Assembly: GCA_937864005.1 (NCBI GenBank)
Contig: CALMIL010000206.1
Location: 16,772-80,771 of the forward strand
Origin: an uncultured Burkholderiales bacterium
GTDB taxonomy: Bacteria; Pseudomonadota; Gammaproteobacteria; Burkholderiales; Burkholderiaceae_C
DNA length: 64,000 nt
Direction of reading: 5' to 3'
Part shown: positions 45,354 to 53,582 of the stretch, in pieces
Numbering within the stretch: position 1 is the first letter of the stretch
How the letters are laid out: every line of letters starts with the position of its first letter
Translations under genes and position numbers: made by a program
The notes under the pieces: model-generated
Databases searched by the model: none
Told to the model about the DNA's origin: nothing
What the model saw: only the letters and a program-made list of their open reading frames with translations

Positions 45354-46574
45354 ATGATCGAGAGCAACGAACTCGCCGGCCGCCACATCGTGCTCGGCCT
45401 GTCGGGCGGCATCGCCTGCTACAAGGCGGCGGAGCTGACGCGCCGGCTCGTGAAGGCGGGGGCGACGGTGCAGGTCGTGATGACCGACGCGGCGATGCAG
45501 TTCATCACGCCGGTGACGATGCAGGCGCTGTCGGATCGCGCTGTCGTCACGAGCCAGTGGGACGCGCGCGAGCCGAACAACATGGCGCACATCAACCTGT
45601 CGCGCGGCGCCGATGCGATCGTCGTCGCGCCGGCGAGCGCGGACTTCATCGCCAAGCTCGCGCACGGCGCGGCCGACGATCTGCTCGCCCTGCTGTGCAT
45701 CGCGCGGCCAATCGAGCGCTGCCCGCTGCTGGTCGCGCCGGCGATGAACCGCGAGATGTGGGCGCACCCGGCGACGCAGCGCAATGCGGCGCAGGTGCGT
45801 GCCGACGGCGCGCTGCTGCTCGGCCCGGACAGCGGCGACCAGGCCTGCGGCGAAGTCGGCGACGGGCGGATGCTCGAGCCCGAGGCGCTGCTCGACGAGC
45901 TGGTCGCGTTCTTTCAGCCCAAGTGCCTCGTCGGCCGGCGCGTGCTGATCACCGCCGGTCCGACCTTCGAGCCGGTCGATCCGGTGCGCGGCATCACGAA
46001 TCTGTCGAGCGGCAAGATGGGTTTCGCGATCGCGCGCGCAGCGGCCGAGGCGGGCGCCGCCGTGACCCTCGTCGCCGGCCCGGTGCATCTGCCGACGCCG
46101 CGCGGCGTGCGGCGCATCGACGTGACGACGGCGCAGCAGATGCACGCCGCCGTGCTGCCGCTCGCAGCGCGGCACGGTGTCTTCATCGCGACCGCGGCGG
46201 TCGCCGACTGGCGGCCGGCGGCGGCGTCCGAGCGCAAGGTGAAGAAGCGCGCGGGCGAGCCGGCGCCGGCGATCCAGATGGTCGAGAACCCGGACATCCT
46301 GGCCGAGGTCGCGCGGCTGCCCGACGGCCCGTACTGCGTCGGCTTCGCCGCCGAGAGCCACGACCTGATCGCGAATGCGCGCGCCAAGCGCGTGCGCAAG
46401 GGCGTGCCGCTGATTGTCGCCAACCTCGGCCCGGCGACCTTCGGGCGCGACGACAACGCGCTCACGCTCGTCGATGCGCAAGGCGAGCACGAGCTGCCGC
46501 GCGCCGACAAGCTGACGCTGGCACGCGCCTTGATCGCCGAGATCGCCGAGCGTCTGCCGGCGTTTGCCGCATGA
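45354..46574 (+). CDS. coaBC: Bifunctional phosphopantothenoylcysteine decarboxylase/synthase
   Basis: This encodes 406 residues from ATG 45354. The CoaC half has [20 protein letters not shown], the FMN and active-site region [20 protein letters not shown] and [12 protein letters not shown]. The CoaB half has [39 protein letters not shown] and VADWRP, then the Lys-rich loop [14 protein letters not shown] with [10 protein letters not shown]. The enzyme makes 4'-phosphopantetheine from 4'-phosphopantothenate and cysteine in CoA synthesis. It follows rng by 49 bp and overlaps dut by 4 bp. Confidence 0.97.
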   Translation: MIESNELAGRHIVLGLSGGIACYKAAELTRRLVKAGATVQVVMTDAAMQFITPVTMQALSDRAVVTSQWDAREPNNMAHINLSRGADAIVVAPASADFIAKLAHGAADDLLALLCIARPIERCPLLVAPAMNREMWAHPATQRNAAQVRADGALLLGPDSGDQACGEVGDGRMLEPEALLDELVAFFQPKCLVGRRVLITAGPTFEPVDPVRGITNLSSGKMGFAIARAAAEAGAAVTLVAGPVHLPTPRGVRRIDVTTAQQMHAAVLPLAARHGVFIATAAVADWRPAAASERKVKKRAGEPAPAIQMVENPDILAEVARLPDGPYCVGFAAESHDLIANARAKRVRKGVPLIVANLGPATFGRDDNALTLVDAQGEHELPRADKLTLARALIAEIAERLPAFAA

Positions 46575-47020
46575 CGGTCATCGACGTCAAGGTGCTCGAT
46601 GCGCGCATGGCCGCCGAGCTGCCGGCGTATGCGACGCCGGGCAGCGCCGGGCTCGACCTGCGCGCCTGCCTGGACGCGCCGCTCGTGCTCGAGCCGGGGC
46701 AGACGCAGCTGATCCCGACCGGGCTTGCGATCCACATCGGCGACGCCGGTCTTGCGGCGATGATCCTGCCGCGCTCGGGGCTGGGCCACAAGCACGGCAT
46801 CGTGCTCGGCAATCTCGTCGGGCTGATCGACTCGGACTACCAGGGGCCGCTGATGGTGAGCTGCTGGAATCGCGGCACGAGCACCTTCACGATCCAGCCG
46901 ATGGAGCGCATCGCGCAACTCGTCGTCGTGCCGGTGGTGCAGGCGTCGTTCCGGCGCGTGCAGGCGTTCGAAGCGTCGGACCGCGGCAGCGGCGGCTTCG
47001 GCTCGACCGGCGCCGCCTGA
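46571..47020 (+). CDS. dut: dUTP diphosphatase
   Basis: This encodes 149 residues from ATG 46571, overlapping the coaBC stop. The five trimeric dUTPase motifs are clear: [10 protein letters not shown] (1), [12 protein letters not shown] (2), [15 protein letters not shown] (3), [11 protein letters not shown] (4) and [10 protein letters not shown] (5). It hydrolyses dUTP to dUMP, keeping uracil out of DNA and feeding dTMP synthesis. It is the last gene of the block, convergent with the SlyD-like gene directly after its stop. coaBC-dut adjacency is common in proteobacteria. Confidence 0.98.
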   Translation: MTVIDVKVLDARMAAELPAYATPGSAGLDLRACLDAPLVLEPGQTQLIPTGLAIHIGDAGLAAMILPRSGLGHKHGIVLGNLVGLIDSDYQGPLMVSCWNRGTSTFTIQPMERIAQLVVVPVVQASFRRVQAFEASDRGSGGFGSTGAA

Positions 47021-47545
47021 TCAGCGGCGCGGCGCGCCGTTCGCGGGCCTGGCCTGCACCGCGAACGGCATCTCGCCGACGCTGCCGCGTTCGATTTCGG
47101 ACTCGGTCGCCGGGCGCACGTCGCGCACCGTCAGATCCAGGCGCAAGGCGATGCCGGCAAGCGGATGGTTGCCGTCGAGCACGATATGGTCCGGATAGAC
47201 CTCGGTCACGGTGTAGATCGTATCGGCGGCGGCCGGTTCGGTCTTGCAGCCGTCGGGAAGGGTATCGAAGCGCATGCCGACCTCGACCCCTTCGGGAAAT
47301 ACCGATCGCTGCTCGAAGAAGACGAGCTGCGCGTCGTAGTCGCCGAAGGCATGCTCGGGTTCGAGCTGCAGCCGCGTGCGAAAACCGGCTTCCTGCCCGG
47401 CAAGCTCCTCTTCGATGCGGGCGAGCAGATCGTCGCCGCCGTAGAAGAATTCGACCGGCTCGTCGAGTTCGTCGATCAGGTTGCCGAGCGTATCTTCGAG
47501 CCGCCAGGCGAGCGTGACGACGCAGGGTGCGGCGATATTCATCAA
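47021..47545 (-). CDS. FKBP-type peptidyl-prolyl isomerase, SlyD-like
   Basis: This encodes 174 residues (the start may be the second ATG at 47542). A split FKBP domain is visible: VTLAWRLEDTLGNLIDELDE, VEFFYGGDDLLARIEEELAG and the LQLEPEHAFGDYDAQLVFFE segment. The insert-in-flap (IF) domain follows (VEVGMRFDTLPDGC to VYPDHIVLDGNHPLAGIAL), where HPLAG is the usual IF-closing motif. The long His-rich tail of E. coli SlyD is missing. It should act as a proline isomerase and chaperone in the cytoplasm. It is divergent from roxA with 53 bp between starts. Confidence 0.9.
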   Translation of the reverse strand: MMNIAAPCVVTLAWRLEDTLGNLIDELDEPVEFFYGGDDLLARIEEELAGQEAGFRTRLQLEPEHAFGDYDAQLVFFEQRSVFPEGVEVGMRFDTLPDGCKTEPAAADTIYTVTEVYPDHIVLDGNHPLAGIALRLDLTVRDVRPATESEIERGSVGEMPFAVQARPANGAPRR

Positions 47546-47598
47546 GCGATGATCGCATAGCGGGCGGCCGCGGGCGGGCGCGGCGGCACAATCCCGCG

Positions 47599-48738
47599 AT
47601 GAGAATCGACGCCCCGACCCCGCTGCTCGGCGGGCTCTCGCCCGAGCGCTTCATGCGCCGCCACTGGTACAAGCAGCCGCTGCTCGTGCGCCAGGCGGTC
47701 CCGGGCTGTCGTCCGCCGCTGGATCGGGCGGCGCTGTTCGCGCTGGCGCAGGACGACGAGGTCGAGTCGCGCCTGCTCGTGCGCAGCGGCGGCGCCTGGC
47801 GCTTGCGCCACGGGCCGCTTGCGCGGCGCGCGCTGCCGCCGCTGTCGCGGCCCGGCTGGACGCTGCTGGTGCAGGGCGTGGACCTGCACGTCGATGCGGC
47901 GCGCACATTGCTGGATCGCTTTCGGTTCGTTCCCGACGCGCGGCTCGACGATCTGATGATCTCGTACGCCAGCGACGGCGGCGGCGTCGGCCCGCACGTC
48001 GATTCGTACGACGTCTTTCTGCTCCAGGCAAGCGGCCGGCGGCGCTGGCAGATCGCCCGCCGCTACGACCCGCGCCTGCAAAGCGGCCTGCCGCTTGCGA
48101 TCCTGCGTCATTTCGAGCCCGAGCAGGAGTGGGTGCTCGAAGCCGGCGATATGCTCTACCTGCCGCCGGGCTGGGCGCACGACGGCGTGGCCGTCGGTGG
48201 CGACTGCATGACGTGCTCGATCGGCATGCGCGCGCCGCGGCGCGAGGCGCTCGCGCGCGAGGTGCTGCAGCGTGCGCTCGACGAGACCGAGGCCGCCGAG
48301 CGCGACGCGCTCTATCGCGACCCGCGCCAGGGCGCGACTTGCGAACCGGGGCGCATTCCGCCCGCGCTCGCGGCATTCGCGAGCGCTGCGGTCGCAAGGC
48401 TGGCAGGCGATTCGCGGGCGATGGCGTGCGCGCTCGGCGAGGTACTGAGCGAACCGAAGCCGAACGTGCGCTTCGACCCGGGACCGGCGCGCGAGGCGGG
48501 CCGGGGGGTCCGCCTCGACCGGCGCAGCCGCATGCTCCACGACAGCGAACGCGTCTACCTGAACGGGGAGTCGTACCGCGTGGCGGGGCGCGACGCGCGC
48601 GCGATGCGCATGCTCGCCGATCGCCGCGAACTCGGGGCGCCGACGATCGCGCGCCTGAGCGCCGAGGCGCGCAGCGTGCTCGACGCCTGGGTGCGGGTCG
48701 GCTGGCTGCACGACATTGCCGACGATGGGGACAGATGA
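47599..48738 (+). CDS. roxA: Cupin-type ribosomal oxygenase RoxA (YcfD-like)
   Basis: This encodes 379 residues from ATG 47599. The JmjC-like cupin shows the iron ligands His133 and Asp135 in GPHVDSYDVF and His194 in PPGWAHDGVA. The N-terminus (FMRRHWYKQPLLVRQAVPGC) and the FLLQASGRRRWQIARR segment are typical for YcfD, which hydroxylates Arg81 of ribosomal protein L16 using O2 and 2-oxoglutarate. The C-terminal winged-helix-like region (RMLHDSERVYLNGESYRV) is present. It overlaps the next gene by 4 bp. Confidence 0.92.
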   Translation: MRIDAPTPLLGGLSPERFMRRHWYKQPLLVRQAVPGCRPPLDRAALFALAQDDEVESRLLVRSGGAWRLRHGPLARRALPPLSRPGWTLLVQGVDLHVDAARTLLDRFRFVPDARLDDLMISYASDGGGVGPHVDSYDVFLLQASGRRRWQIARRYDPRLQSGLPLAILRHFEPEQEWVLEAGDMLYLPPGWAHDGVAVGGDCMTCSIGMRAPRREALAREVLQRALDETEAAERDALYRDPRQGATCEPGRIPPALAAFASAAVARLAGDSRAMACALGEVLSEPKPNVRFDPGPAREAGRGVRLDRRSRMLHDSERVYLNGESYRVAGRDARAMRMLADRRELGAPTIARLSAEARSVLDAWVRVGWLHDIADDGDR

Positions 48739-49220
48739 TGGCCGCGACGAACCAGATCGATGGGCGCAAGGCATTCGAGGAGGCCGTGCGCGAAGCATTC
48801 GCCGAAGCGGCTGCCGAAGGCTGGCGCGAGCTTTACCTGTGCGACCCCGACTTCGCGCATTGGCCGCTGGGCGAACGCGCGGTGGTCGACAGCGTCACGC
48901 AATGGATCGGCGGCAAACGCCGCCTGACGCTCGTCGCGCTGCACTACGACGAGCTGGCCAGGCGATATCCGCGCTGGCTGCGCTGGCGCGCGCTCTGGGC
49001 GCACGCCGTCGATTGTCGCGCGGCGACCGAAATCGCGACCGACGATATGCCGGCGCTGCTGCTTGCTCCTGGGGCGCTGACCCTGCAGCTGGACGATCCG
49101 CTGCGCTTTCTCGGCCGCGTCTCGCGCGACCCGGCGGATGCGGTGCTCGCGCGCGAGAAAATTGACGCAATTCTGCAACACTCTGTCGAAGCGCTGCCGG
49201 TGACGACGCTTGGTTTATAG
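48735..49220 (+). CDS. Conserved hypothetical protein downstream of roxA
   Basis: This encodes 161 residues from ATG 48735 (or the adjacent ATG at 48738), overlapping the roxA stop. There is no signal or membrane segment. Visible blocks are WRELYLCDPDFAHWPLGERA, LTLVALHYDELARRYPRWL, RAATEIATDDMPALLLAPGA and DDPLRFLGRVSRDPADAVLA. The first block resembles the start of a nucleotidase- or HKD-type protein, but no catalytic motif is certain. Small proteins of this shape often follow roxA-like genes in Burkholderiales. The function is unknown; the overlap suggests coexpression with roxA. Confidence 0.75.
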   Translation: MMAATNQIDGRKAFEEAVREAFAEAAAEGWRELYLCDPDFAHWPLGERAVVDSVTQWIGGKRRLTLVALHYDELARRYPRWLRWRALWAHAVDCRAATEIATDDMPALLLAPGALTLQLDDPLRFLGRVSRDPADAVLAREKIDAILQHSVEALPVTTLGL

Positions 49221-49245
49221 GGAATTTCCCTTGGCGCGGTATACT
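49210..49245 (+). promoter_or_regulatory. Candidate promoter of the Ala-rich lipoprotein gene
   Basis: TATACT at 49240-49245 is a good -10 hexamer in an AT-richer stretch overlapping the end of the upstream gene. No -35 with standard spacing is clear, although TTTATA lies 20 bp upstream. The transcript would have about a 130-nt leader. Confidence 0.35.
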
Positions 49246-49257
49246 TTAAGGCTGGAA

Positions 49258-49284
49258 GCAGCGCAGCTTCGTGCAATGCGCTGC
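49258..49284 (+). promoter_or_regulatory. Hairpin in the 5' leader of the Ala-rich lipoprotein gene
   Basis: A perfect 8-bp inverted repeat (GCAGCGCA / TGCGCTGC) encloses 11 nt, starting shortly after the candidate -10 box. It may stabilise the 5' end of the mRNA or host a regulator. No known riboswitch pattern was recognised. Confidence 0.4.
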
Positions 49285-49381
49285 GGTCCCTGCATGGTGG
49301 ATCTCGAAAGTTGAGCCGATCTCCTCCAGAGTCCCCATGCGCGCCCGGTAACAATTCTTTGATTTTTCAACGAGGATGAAT

Positions 49382-49708
49382 ATGAAGAAGTCGCTCCTGC
49401 TGGCATCCGTGGTCGCTGCTGTCGCCCTGACGGCCTGCGGCAAGAAGGAGGAAGCCGCTGCTCCCGCGCCCGCAGCGGCACCTGTTGCTGAAGCCGCCTC
49501 GGCCGTTGCGGATACGGCTGCTGCCGCCGCTTCGGGCGTCGCGGATACGGCTGCTGCTGCCGCTTCTGGCGTTGCGGATGCCGCGGCTGCTGCCGGCTCG
49601 GCAGTCGAGGCCGCCAAGGACGCCGCCGGCAATGCCGCCGACGCCGCCGCCGCTGCTGCTGCGGCTGCCGGCAAGGCCGTCGACGCCGCTGCATCGGCAG
49701 TGAAGTAA
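49382..49708 (+). CDS. Ala-rich lipoprotein with 11-residue helical repeats
   Basis: This encodes 108 residues from ATG 49382, chosen because ACGAGG lies 6 nt upstream; an ATG at 49376 would leave no spacing. The lipobox is ALTAC with Cys19. After a GKKEEAAAPAP linker, the chain is built from 11-residue units of the type (A/G)VADTAAAAAS, then GVADTAAAAAS, GVADAAAAAGS, AVEAAKDAAGN and so on. This resembles LEA-type or apolipoprotein-like amphipathic helices. It is expected on the periplasmic face of a membrane. The function is unknown; proteins of this sort are abundant in beta-proteobacterial envelopes. Confidence 0.82.
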   Translation: MKKSLLLASVVAAVALTACGKKEEAAAPAPAAAPVAEAASAVADTAAAAASGVADTAAAAASGVADAAAAAGSAVEAAKDAAGNAADAAAAAAAAAGKAVDAAASAVK

Positions 49709-49769
49709 AGCGCTGCGACCGGCTTGCGCACAGGCGCGCAAGCCGCGCCTGCGCAGGATCATCGCGCAC

Positions 49770-49799
49770 GAGCCGCCTTCGGGCGGCTTCGCCTTTTCT
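49770..49799 (+). terminator. Rho-independent terminator after the Ala-rich lipoprotein gene
   Basis: AGCCGCC and GGCGGCT (49771-49777 and 49782-49788) form a 7-bp stem closed by a TTCG tetraloop, followed by TCGCCTTTTC. It lies 62 bp after the stop codon. An upstream GC-rich inverted repeat (GGCTTGCGC ... GCGCAAGCC) adds structure. Confidence 0.8.
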
Positions 49800-49919
49800 G
49801 GTGGCCAGGCTCGGCGATCGGGTTGCGGCCCGCCAGGGTGCTCGAGCGGATGCGGCTTTGCCGCTTTGCCTGGCCCTCGCAGTGGGCGGGCCGGGCGTGG
49901 CCCGCTCTTGGGGGTGCTC

Positions 49920-50699
49920 TCAGGCCAGATCGAGCCAGGGCGTTCCGCTGCGCTGTGTGGCGACGGCGATTTCCTGTGGCGGCGCGCCGCAGGCCGCGCC
50001 GAGCGCTTCGGCGGCGAGTTGCGGCGCATTGTTCTGTTCGCTCAGATGCGCGGCGACGACGTGGCGCAGCGACGCATGCTGGCAGGCCGCGAGAATCCGC
50101 GCTGCCGCATCATTGGCGAGGTGGCCGAGCGGCCCGCCGATGCGTGCCTTCAGCGATGCCGGGTAGCGCGAGCGCGCCAGCATGTCGCGGTCGTGGTTGC
50201 ACTCGATCGCAAGCGCGTCGCATCGCTCGAGCTGGGCCAGCAGGTGCGCCGTGCAGATGCCCAGGTCGGTCAGGATTCCGAGGCGTCGCGCGCCGTCTGC
50301 GCAAGTCAATTGCAGCGGCTCCTGCGCGTCGTGCGGCACGGTGAAGGGGCGCAGTTCGAGCGCGCCCACCGCGATCGCTTCGCCGTCGCGCGCGAAGTGC
50401 AGCAGATCGTCGGGCCGCATCGGTTCGTCCAGCGTGCTCCAGGTGCCTCGGCTCATCCAGAGCGGAATCCGCCTGCGGCGCGACAGCGCGAGAGCGCTGC
50501 CGATATGGTCGCCATGCTCGTGGGTGACGAAGATCGCGTCGAACCCCTCGGCGGACAATCCGGCGCGCGCCAGCCGCATGTCGAGCTCGCGCAGCGAGAA
50601 GCCGCAGTCGATCAGCACGCGGGTCGCGCCGGCGCCGCGGCCCGCCTCGACGACCCATGCGTTGCCTGCGCTGCCGCTGCCCAGGCTGCAAAAGCGCAT
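49920..50699 (-). CDS. MBL fold metallo-hydrolase (YycJ/WalJ-like)
   Basis: This encodes 259 residues. The zinc motif THEHGDHI is HxHxDH, with further metal-binding residues in PHDAQEP, LGICTAHLL and HLSEQNNAP. The N-terminus MRFCSLGSGSAGNAWVVEAG is a hallmark of the YycJ group. That group is described as a 5'-3' exonuclease-like MBL acting in DNA repair in Gram-positives, and its role here is inferred. It is transcribed in the same direction as, and 4 bp downstream of, bamC. Confidence 0.9.
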   Translation of the reverse strand: MRFCSLGSGSAGNAWVVEAGRGAGATRVLIDCGFSLRELDMRLARAGLSAEGFDAIFVTHEHGDHIGSALALSRRRRIPLWMSRGTWSTLDEPMRPDDLLHFARDGEAIAVGALELRPFTVPHDAQEPLQLTCADGARRLGILTDLGICTAHLLAQLERCDALAIECNHDRDMLARSRYPASLKARIGGPLGHLANDAAARILAACQHASLRHVVAAHLSEQNNAPQLAAEALGAACGAPPQEIAVATQRSGTPWLDLA

Positions 50700-50703
50700 C
50701 GCG

Positions 50704-51864
50704 CTACTTCAGTTCATTGAGCAGCATCGCGAGGATGCTCTGCACCGCCTCGCCGTCGGCCGCCATGCCTTCGGCGCCGAGCACGGTGACGAGGCTCACC
50801 TTGCCGTCGGACTTGACCGTCACGCGGTAGCGCACCGGCTTGATCGCCGGGTTGCTGCCGCTCGTGAAGAGCTTGGTGAAGAAGTTGGGCTCGGCCTGGC
50901 CGGCGGTCTTCGGATCGACATAGCGCACGAAGTAGATGCCCTGCGCGCGGTCGCGGTCCTCGACCGTGAACCCGGTGCGGTCGAGCGCGATGCCCACACG
51001 CCGCCAGGCGCGGTCGAAGCCGTCGTCGACCTGCAGCGTCGGCGTCGCCGCGCCCTCGACCATGTGCGCGCGCGGCGGCGGCGGTGGCACATTCGTGACG
51101 AGCGCCGCCGCGTTGGTCGGCGCCGACGCGCTGGCCGCCTGCGGCAGCGGCTTGGCGGTGAGCTTGAGGAGCAGCCGGCCGAGCATCTCGGCTTCCATCT
51201 GCGGGTCGTCCGGAGCCGGCTGCCAGACGGTGTTCGTCTTGTCCTGGGTGTTGTAGACCTCGACCATGCGGCGCATCGTGATGAACACATCCGAGCCGCC
51301 GGTCGGATTGCGTTCGACGCGAGTGCGGAACTTGTCGCGCTCGCCGGTAGAGTAGGCCGAATCGAACACCTTGCCGATCGTGCCGCGGATGATGTCCTGC
51401 GGGATCTTGGCGCGGTTCTCGGCCCAGTCGGTCTCCATCACGCCGGCCTCCGGCAGGTCGACCGTCAGCGCCAGGCCGCGCTCCTGCCAGAACGTGCGCA
51501 GCTGCGGCCAGAGCTGATCGGGCGGCAACGGGGTGTACAGCCAGCGGTCGGTGCCCAGGCGCTCGATGCGCGTGCCTTCGATATCGTTGACGGCCACCTC
51601 CTTGGTCTTGGCGCCGCCACCGAGGGCCGGCGCCGGTGCGCTGTTCTGCAGCGCATTCGCGCTGACGGCCGCGCCCTGGGGTGCATAGCGCGGGTCGCGC
51701 GACAACTGGGTCAGATCGGGTGGAACGTCCAGCGGCGCCGTCTTGTTGCCCTGCGTGCGGTAGTCGACGCTGTCGCCGTTGACGAGCTGATCGTACGAGC
51801 CGCAACCGGCCAGTACGAGCGCGATCGACAGGCAAAGCAACCGTACGGAGTGGGGAAAGGTCAC
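50704..51864 (-). CDS. bamC: Outer membrane protein assembly factor BamC
   Basis: This encodes 386 residues from GTG 51864. The GTG gives a clean lipoprotein signal (VRLLCLSIALVLAGC, Cys21); an ATG 36 bases upstream lacks a ribosome-binding site. After GSYDQLVNGDSVDYRTQGN come two helix-grip domains typical of BamC/NlpB: LWPQLRTFWQERGLALTVD and FDRAWRRVGIALDRTGFTVE, each followed by a strand such as GIYFVRYVDP. A Pro/Ala linker (VPPPPPRAHM) separates them. BamC is a non-essential part of the BAM complex that inserts beta-barrels in the outer membrane. It lies downstream of dapA, as in E. coli. Confidence 0.93.
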   Translation of the reverse strand: MTFPHSVRLLCLSIALVLAGCGSYDQLVNGDSVDYRTQGNKTAPLDVPPDLTQLSRDPRYAPQGAAVSANALQNSAPAPALGGGAKTKEVAVNDIEGTRIERLGTDRWLYTPLPPDQLWPQLRTFWQERGLALTVDLPEAGVMETDWAENRAKIPQDIIRGTIGKVFDSAYSTGERDKFRTRVERNPTGGSDVFITMRRMVEVYNTQDKTNTVWQPAPDDPQMEAEMLGRLLLKLTAKPLPQAASASAPTNAAALVTNVPPPPPRAHMVEGAATPTLQVDDGFDRAWRRVGIALDRTGFTVEDRDRAQGIYFVRYVDPKTAGQAEPNFFTKLFTSGSNPAIKPVRYRVTVKSDGKVSLVTVLGAEGMAADGEAVQSILAMLLNELK

Positions 51865-51946
51865 GTTCTGAGTCTCCGAAATGGCGGGCGCCGGGCGCCG
51901 CATCGTTTGGGGCGCGGCCGGCCGGGCCGGCGCAGAAAGAGCGCCA

Positions 51947-52828
51947 CTACAGGACGCCGGCTTCGCGCATCGCCTGCTCGACGCGCGCCTGGCCGGCCGC
52001 GCCGAGCGGCGTGATCGGCAGGCGCATCGCATTGGCGCCGCGGCCCAGCCGCGACAGCGCCCACTTGGTCGGCGCCGGGCTCGGCTCGCAAAAGAGCGCA
52101 CCGTGCAGGGCCAGCAGCCGCATGTGAATCTGGGTCGCCTCGCGCACCCGGCCCTCGAGCGCGGCGACGCACATCTCGTGCATCGCGCGCGGAGCGACAT
52201 TGGCCGTCACGCTGACGTTGCCCTGGCCGCCGAGCAGCATCAGCGCGATCGCGGTCCCGTCGTCGCCGGAATAGACGGCGAAGCCGGGCGGCGCGTGCTT
52301 GATGAGCCAGGCGGCACGCTCGATATCGCCGCTCGCCTCCTTGATGCCGACGATGCCGGGCAGCTGCGCCAGCCGCAGCGCTGTCTCCGGCAGCATGTCG
52401 GCAACCGTGCGGCCCGGCACGTTGTAGAGCACCATCGGCAGCTCGCAGGACTCGGCGATCGCCTTGAAATGCTGGTAGATGCCTTCCTGCGACGGCTTGT
52501 TGTAGTAGGGCACGACCGAGAGCGCGCAATCGGCGCCGACCCTGGCCGCATAGCGCGAATGTTCGATCGCCTCGGCGGTCGAGTTCGCGCCGGTGCCGGC
52601 CATGACCGGAATGCGTCCGCGCGCATGCTCGACGGCGACGCGGATCACGTCCCAGTGCTCCTCGACGGTGATGGTCGGCGACTCGCCGGTCGTGCCGACG
52701 ACGCCGATGCAATCGGTCCCTTCGGCGATATGCCAGTCGATCAGCGCGCGCAGCGCGTCGTGATCGATGCTGCCGTCCTCGCGCATCGGCGTGACGAGCG
52801 CGACGATGCTGCCAACGATGGGTTTCAT
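51947..52828 (-). CDS. dapA: 4-hydroxy-tetrahydrodipicolinate synthase
   Basis: This encodes 293 residues. TTGESPTI is the pyruvate-binding TT motif, YNVPGRT contains the catalytic Tyr, and GIKEASGD holds the Schiff-base Lys. The start [17 protein letters not shown] and [14 protein letters not shown] are standard for DapA. It condenses pyruvate with aspartate semialdehyde in lysine and peptidoglycan diaminopimelate synthesis. dapA-bamC order is conserved in beta- and gamma-proteobacteria. A short AT-richer stretch before the ATG (52829-52860) may hold its promoter. Confidence 0.97.
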   Translation of the reverse strand: MKPIVGSIVALVTPMREDGSIDHDALRALIDWHIAEGTDCIGVVGTTGESPTITVEEHWDVIRVAVEHARGRIPVMAGTGANSTAEAIEHSRYAARVGADCALSVVPYYNKPSQEGIYQHFKAIAESCELPMVLYNVPGRTVADMLPETALRLAQLPGIVGIKEASGDIERAAWLIKHAPPGFAVYSGDDGTAIALMLLGGQGNVSVTANVAPRAMHEMCVAALEGRVREATQIHMRLLALHGALFCEPSPAPTKWALSRLGRGANAMRLPITPLGAAGQARVEQAMREAGVL

Positions 52829-52894
52829 TCGGGTTCCTCGGAATCGGGCGATTTTAGCCGTGCCGCTGCGCCCGGCTTGGTGCCCGGCCCGGCG

Positions 52895-53443
52895 CTACAG
52901 CGGGTAGCGTCTCGGCGGCGCGGCGCCGCCCTCGCGCACCGCGGCGATGCGCTGCACGAAGCGCTGCGGCTCGGCGGCGACGAAGCCGTCCTCGTAGCCG
53001 ATCACGCGCAGCGCGCTTGCTGCGCGCAGCAGCTCGCCCGGCGCGAGCAGGAAGTCCGGGTTCGCCGGCCGGCCGATCGTCTCGTTGCCGCGCGCGAAGG
53101 TCTCGTAGATCAGCACGCCGCGCTCGGCGACGCTCGCGACGATCGAAGGCAGCAGCGCGCGCCAGAGGTAGTTCGTGACGACGACGGCGTCGAAATGCCG
53201 GCCGGCGAGCGGCCAGCCCTGCGCTTCGATATCGGCCTCGACCACCTCGACATCGGGCAGCGAACGCAGCGGTGCGAGCGCCGCCGCGTCACGATCGATC
53301 GCCGTCACCCTCGCGCCGCGCGCCGCGAACCACCGCACGTGGCGCCCCGAGCCGCAGGCGACGTCGAGCACGCTCGCCGCCGCGGGAACCAGACCCGACC
53401 AGCGTTGCACCCAGGCCGAGGGTTCGAGCGCGCCGTGCTGCAC
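52895..53443 (-). CDS. Class I SAM-dependent methyltransferase
   Basis: This encodes 182 residues. Motif I is VLDVACGSGRHVRWFAARGA, the acidic end of beta-2 is VTAIDRD, motif II/III is VEVVEADIEAQGW, and the catalytic-side DAVVVTNYLWRALLP is the motif IV variant with NY in place of the usual NPP. LIYETFARGNETIG is post-motif IV. This fits the tellurite-resistance/TehB-like methyltransferase group. The substrate is unknown. It begins 1 bp after the small membrane protein gene and is the last member of the MFS operon. Confidence 0.88.
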   Translation of the reverse strand: MQHGALEPSAWVQRWSGLVPAAASVLDVACGSGRHVRWFAARGARVTAIDRDAAALAPLRSLPDVEVVEADIEAQGWPLAGRHFDAVVVTNYLWRALLPSIVASVAERGVLIYETFARGNETIGRPANPDFLLAPGELLRAASALRVIGYEDGFVAAEPQRFVQRIAAVREGGAAPPRRYPL

Positions 53444-53444
53444 G

Positions 53445-53582
53445 TCAGAAACACGCCCAGATCTGCGTCGCGAGCGAGAACACCAGGTCCGGACGCAGGT
53501 AGAGCGCGAAGACGGCGCCGAGCGCGGCGATCGCCAGCAGCCAGAGCGCGCCGCGCAGCAGCGGCCGCCGGGTCGCCGTCAT
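53445..53582 (-). CDS. Small single-pass membrane protein (45 aa)
   Basis: This short gene runs from ATG 53582, overlapping the MFS stop (ATGA), to a stop at 53445-53447. The 45 residues start with a basic stretch (TATRRPLLRG), then one hydrophobic helix (ALWLLAIAALGAVFALYL), then RPDLVFSLATQIWACF. Small proteins ending in '(M/L)..QlWaCF' occur next to MFS or methyltransferase genes in Burkholderiales. It probably sits in the inner membrane. Function unknown. Confidence 0.75.
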   Translation of the reverse strand: MTATRRPLLRGALWLLAIAALGAVFALYLRPDLVFSLATQIWACF

